Position numbers and translations under genes: made by a program. A stretch of 64,000 bases of DNA from Rhodanobacter sp. C06 (GTDB lineage Bacteria; Pseudomonadota; Gammaproteobacteria; Xanthomonadales; Rhodanobacteraceae): the NCBI RefSeq assembly GCF_002001105.1, contig NZ_MUNP01000028.1, positions 1-64,000 on the forward strand. Direction: 5' to 3'. Below, piece after piece: positions 63,165 to 64,000 of the stretch (positions are counted from its first letter, which is position 1; every line of letters begins with the position of its first letter). Below the pieces are notes generated by a model that made no database searches, had not been told where the DNA came from, and saw nothing but the letters and a program-made list of their open reading frames with translations.

Positions 63165-64000
63165 ATGCGCCCGGACCGACAGCGAAAAGCGATGCCGTCA
63201 CGCAGCCGATTGGTGGCGCCGCTCGCCTTGCTCTGCTTCGCGCTGCTGCCGGTACCGGGGCGCGCCACGAACTTCTACCATCTCGGTTCCGCGGTGGCGT
63301 TGCCGGGCAAGGCACCGGGGTGGGATTACCTGACCTATGACGCCGCACGGTCGCACCTGTTCATCGGCCGCCGGCACGACGGCGTCACTGTCTTCGACGT
63401 GACCACGCACAAGGTGGTTGCCACGATTGCCGGCAGCAAAGGCGCGAACAAGGCGATCCTGGTGCCTCGGCTCGATCGCGGGTTCAGCGTGAACTCCGAT
63501 GGCACGAGCACCGAGTTCGCGCTGTCGTCGCTGAAAACCATCCGCCATATCCACTTCGGGCAGAGCGCCGACGCCGGCAGCTACGAGCCGGTGACCGGGC
63601 AACTGCTCTTCACCATGGGCGACAGCCACAAGGTGGCGTTCGTCGATGCCAGCAGCGGCAAGCTCGTCGCCACGTTGCCGCTGGACAGCGGCAACATCGA
63701 GGCATCGGCGCCGGACGGACATGGCAATATCTTCGTCGCCGAGCGCGACCGCGACAAGGTGGTGCGCATCGATGCCCGCACGCATGCCGTGACCGCCAGT
63801 TGGTCGACCGCGCCGTGCCACCAGCCTGTCGGGCTGGACTATGACGCCGGCGATCAACGCATCTTCGTCGGCTGCCGCAGCGACCGGCCAGTGCTGGCGG
63901 TGCTCAACGCGGCAAGCGGAGCCATGGTAGCCACGCTCCCGATCGGTCGCGGCAACGACGGCGTCATCTACGACCAGGCGACCCATCGCATCTACACGGC
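63165..64000 (+). CDS. Secreted YncE-like beta-propeller protein, cut by window end
   Basis: The frame is open from 63165 to the window end (278 codons). The protein has a signal peptide (LALLCFALLPVPGRA) and propeller repeats (TYDAARSHLFIGRRHDGVTVFDV, VDASSGKLVATLPL, IDARTHAVTASW) of the YncE/YVTN type, without the N-terminal domain of its neighbours. ATG at 63165 is preferred to ATG at 63162 because AGGAG is then six bases away. It lies 9 bp after the previous gene, so they are co-transcribed. Confidence 0.85.
   Translation, partial: MRPDRQRKAMPSRSRLVAPLALLCFALLPVPGRATNFYHLGSAVALPGKAPGWDYLTYDAARSHLFIGRRHDGVTVFDVTTHKVVATIAGSKGANKAILVPRLDRGFSVNSDGTSTEFALSSLKTIRHIHFGQSADAGSYEPVTGQLLFTMGDSHKVAFVDASSGKLVATLPLDSGNIEASAPDGHGNIFVAERDRDKVVRIDARTHAVTASWSTAPCHQPVGLDYDAGDQRIFVGCRSDRPVLAVLNAASGAMVATLPIGRGNDGVIYDQATHRIYT

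Overview
The window is high-GC DNA from a gammaproteobacterium, most likely order Xanthomonadales and probably family Rhodanobacteraceae (Dyella/Rhodanobacter/Frateuria-like). This is an inference from several things: the thrS-infC-rpmI-rplT-pheS-pheT-ihfA-merR-like order, a Xanthomonas-type TonB-dependent receptor, the xylR/xylBA set, and GTAGGAGCG-type REP sequences. No rRNA or complete phylogenetic marker was compared.

Region 1 (1-4158) is the right end of an integrated element. It holds a possible transposase tail, a small HTH regulator with an 18-bp palindromic operator over its own promoter, an unrecognised 533-aa protein, and a tyrosine integrase. The integrase abuts the 3' end of tRNA-Pro(GGG). 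The left end lies outside the window.

Region 2 (4247-13777) is core genome: the translation operon thrS-infC-rpmI-rplT-pheS-pheT-ihfA-merR-like, all on the minus strand. infC appears to start at ATC. The thrS leader has an intrinsic terminator plus a tiny ORF with tandem Thr codons. Two MITE-like palindromic elements sit in intergenic gaps. A nucleotide-sugar epimerase and a HemJ-like membrane protein follow.

Region 3 (13791-31353) begins with a 47-nt 3' fragment of a tRNA-Val(GAC), still followed by a terminator. This looks like the scar of a second tRNA-targeted integration. It is followed by a tightly packed 16-gene minus-strand operon: nitrate/nitrite MFS transporter, NADH-nitrite reductase (nirBD), assimilatory nitrate reductase, siroheme synthase, a HemD-like protein, the molybdenum cofactor pathway (moaA, moaC/moaB fusion, moeA, moaD, moaE, mobA) and a molybdate ABC transporter. 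Upstream of it lie a sigma-54 promoter (GG-N10-GC) and two NtrC-type sites about 98 and 129 bp before the predicted start. The module therefore appears to supply its own cofactors under nitrogen-limitation control.

Region 4 (31699-57235) is a carbohydrate utilisation locus that reads as xyloglucan utilisation. It has xylose genes (sugar MFS, xylA, xylB, xylR), an alpha-L-fucosidase (GH29) plus GH43 operon, and a long minus-strand operon: TonB-dependent receptor, GH74, CE20-like acetylesterase, GH35, GH3, GH31 and a GntR regulator. A GH27 remnant lies beside the receptor. Copies of a shared upstream motif link these units.

Region 5 (57318-64000) is a two-component system divergent from three secreted beta-propeller proteins. 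Two of these carry one or two copies of an N-terminal domain I cannot name, which looks PAS/Cache-like. The two genes share a 16-bp upstream box that may be the response-regulator target. The third propeller gene runs off the window end.
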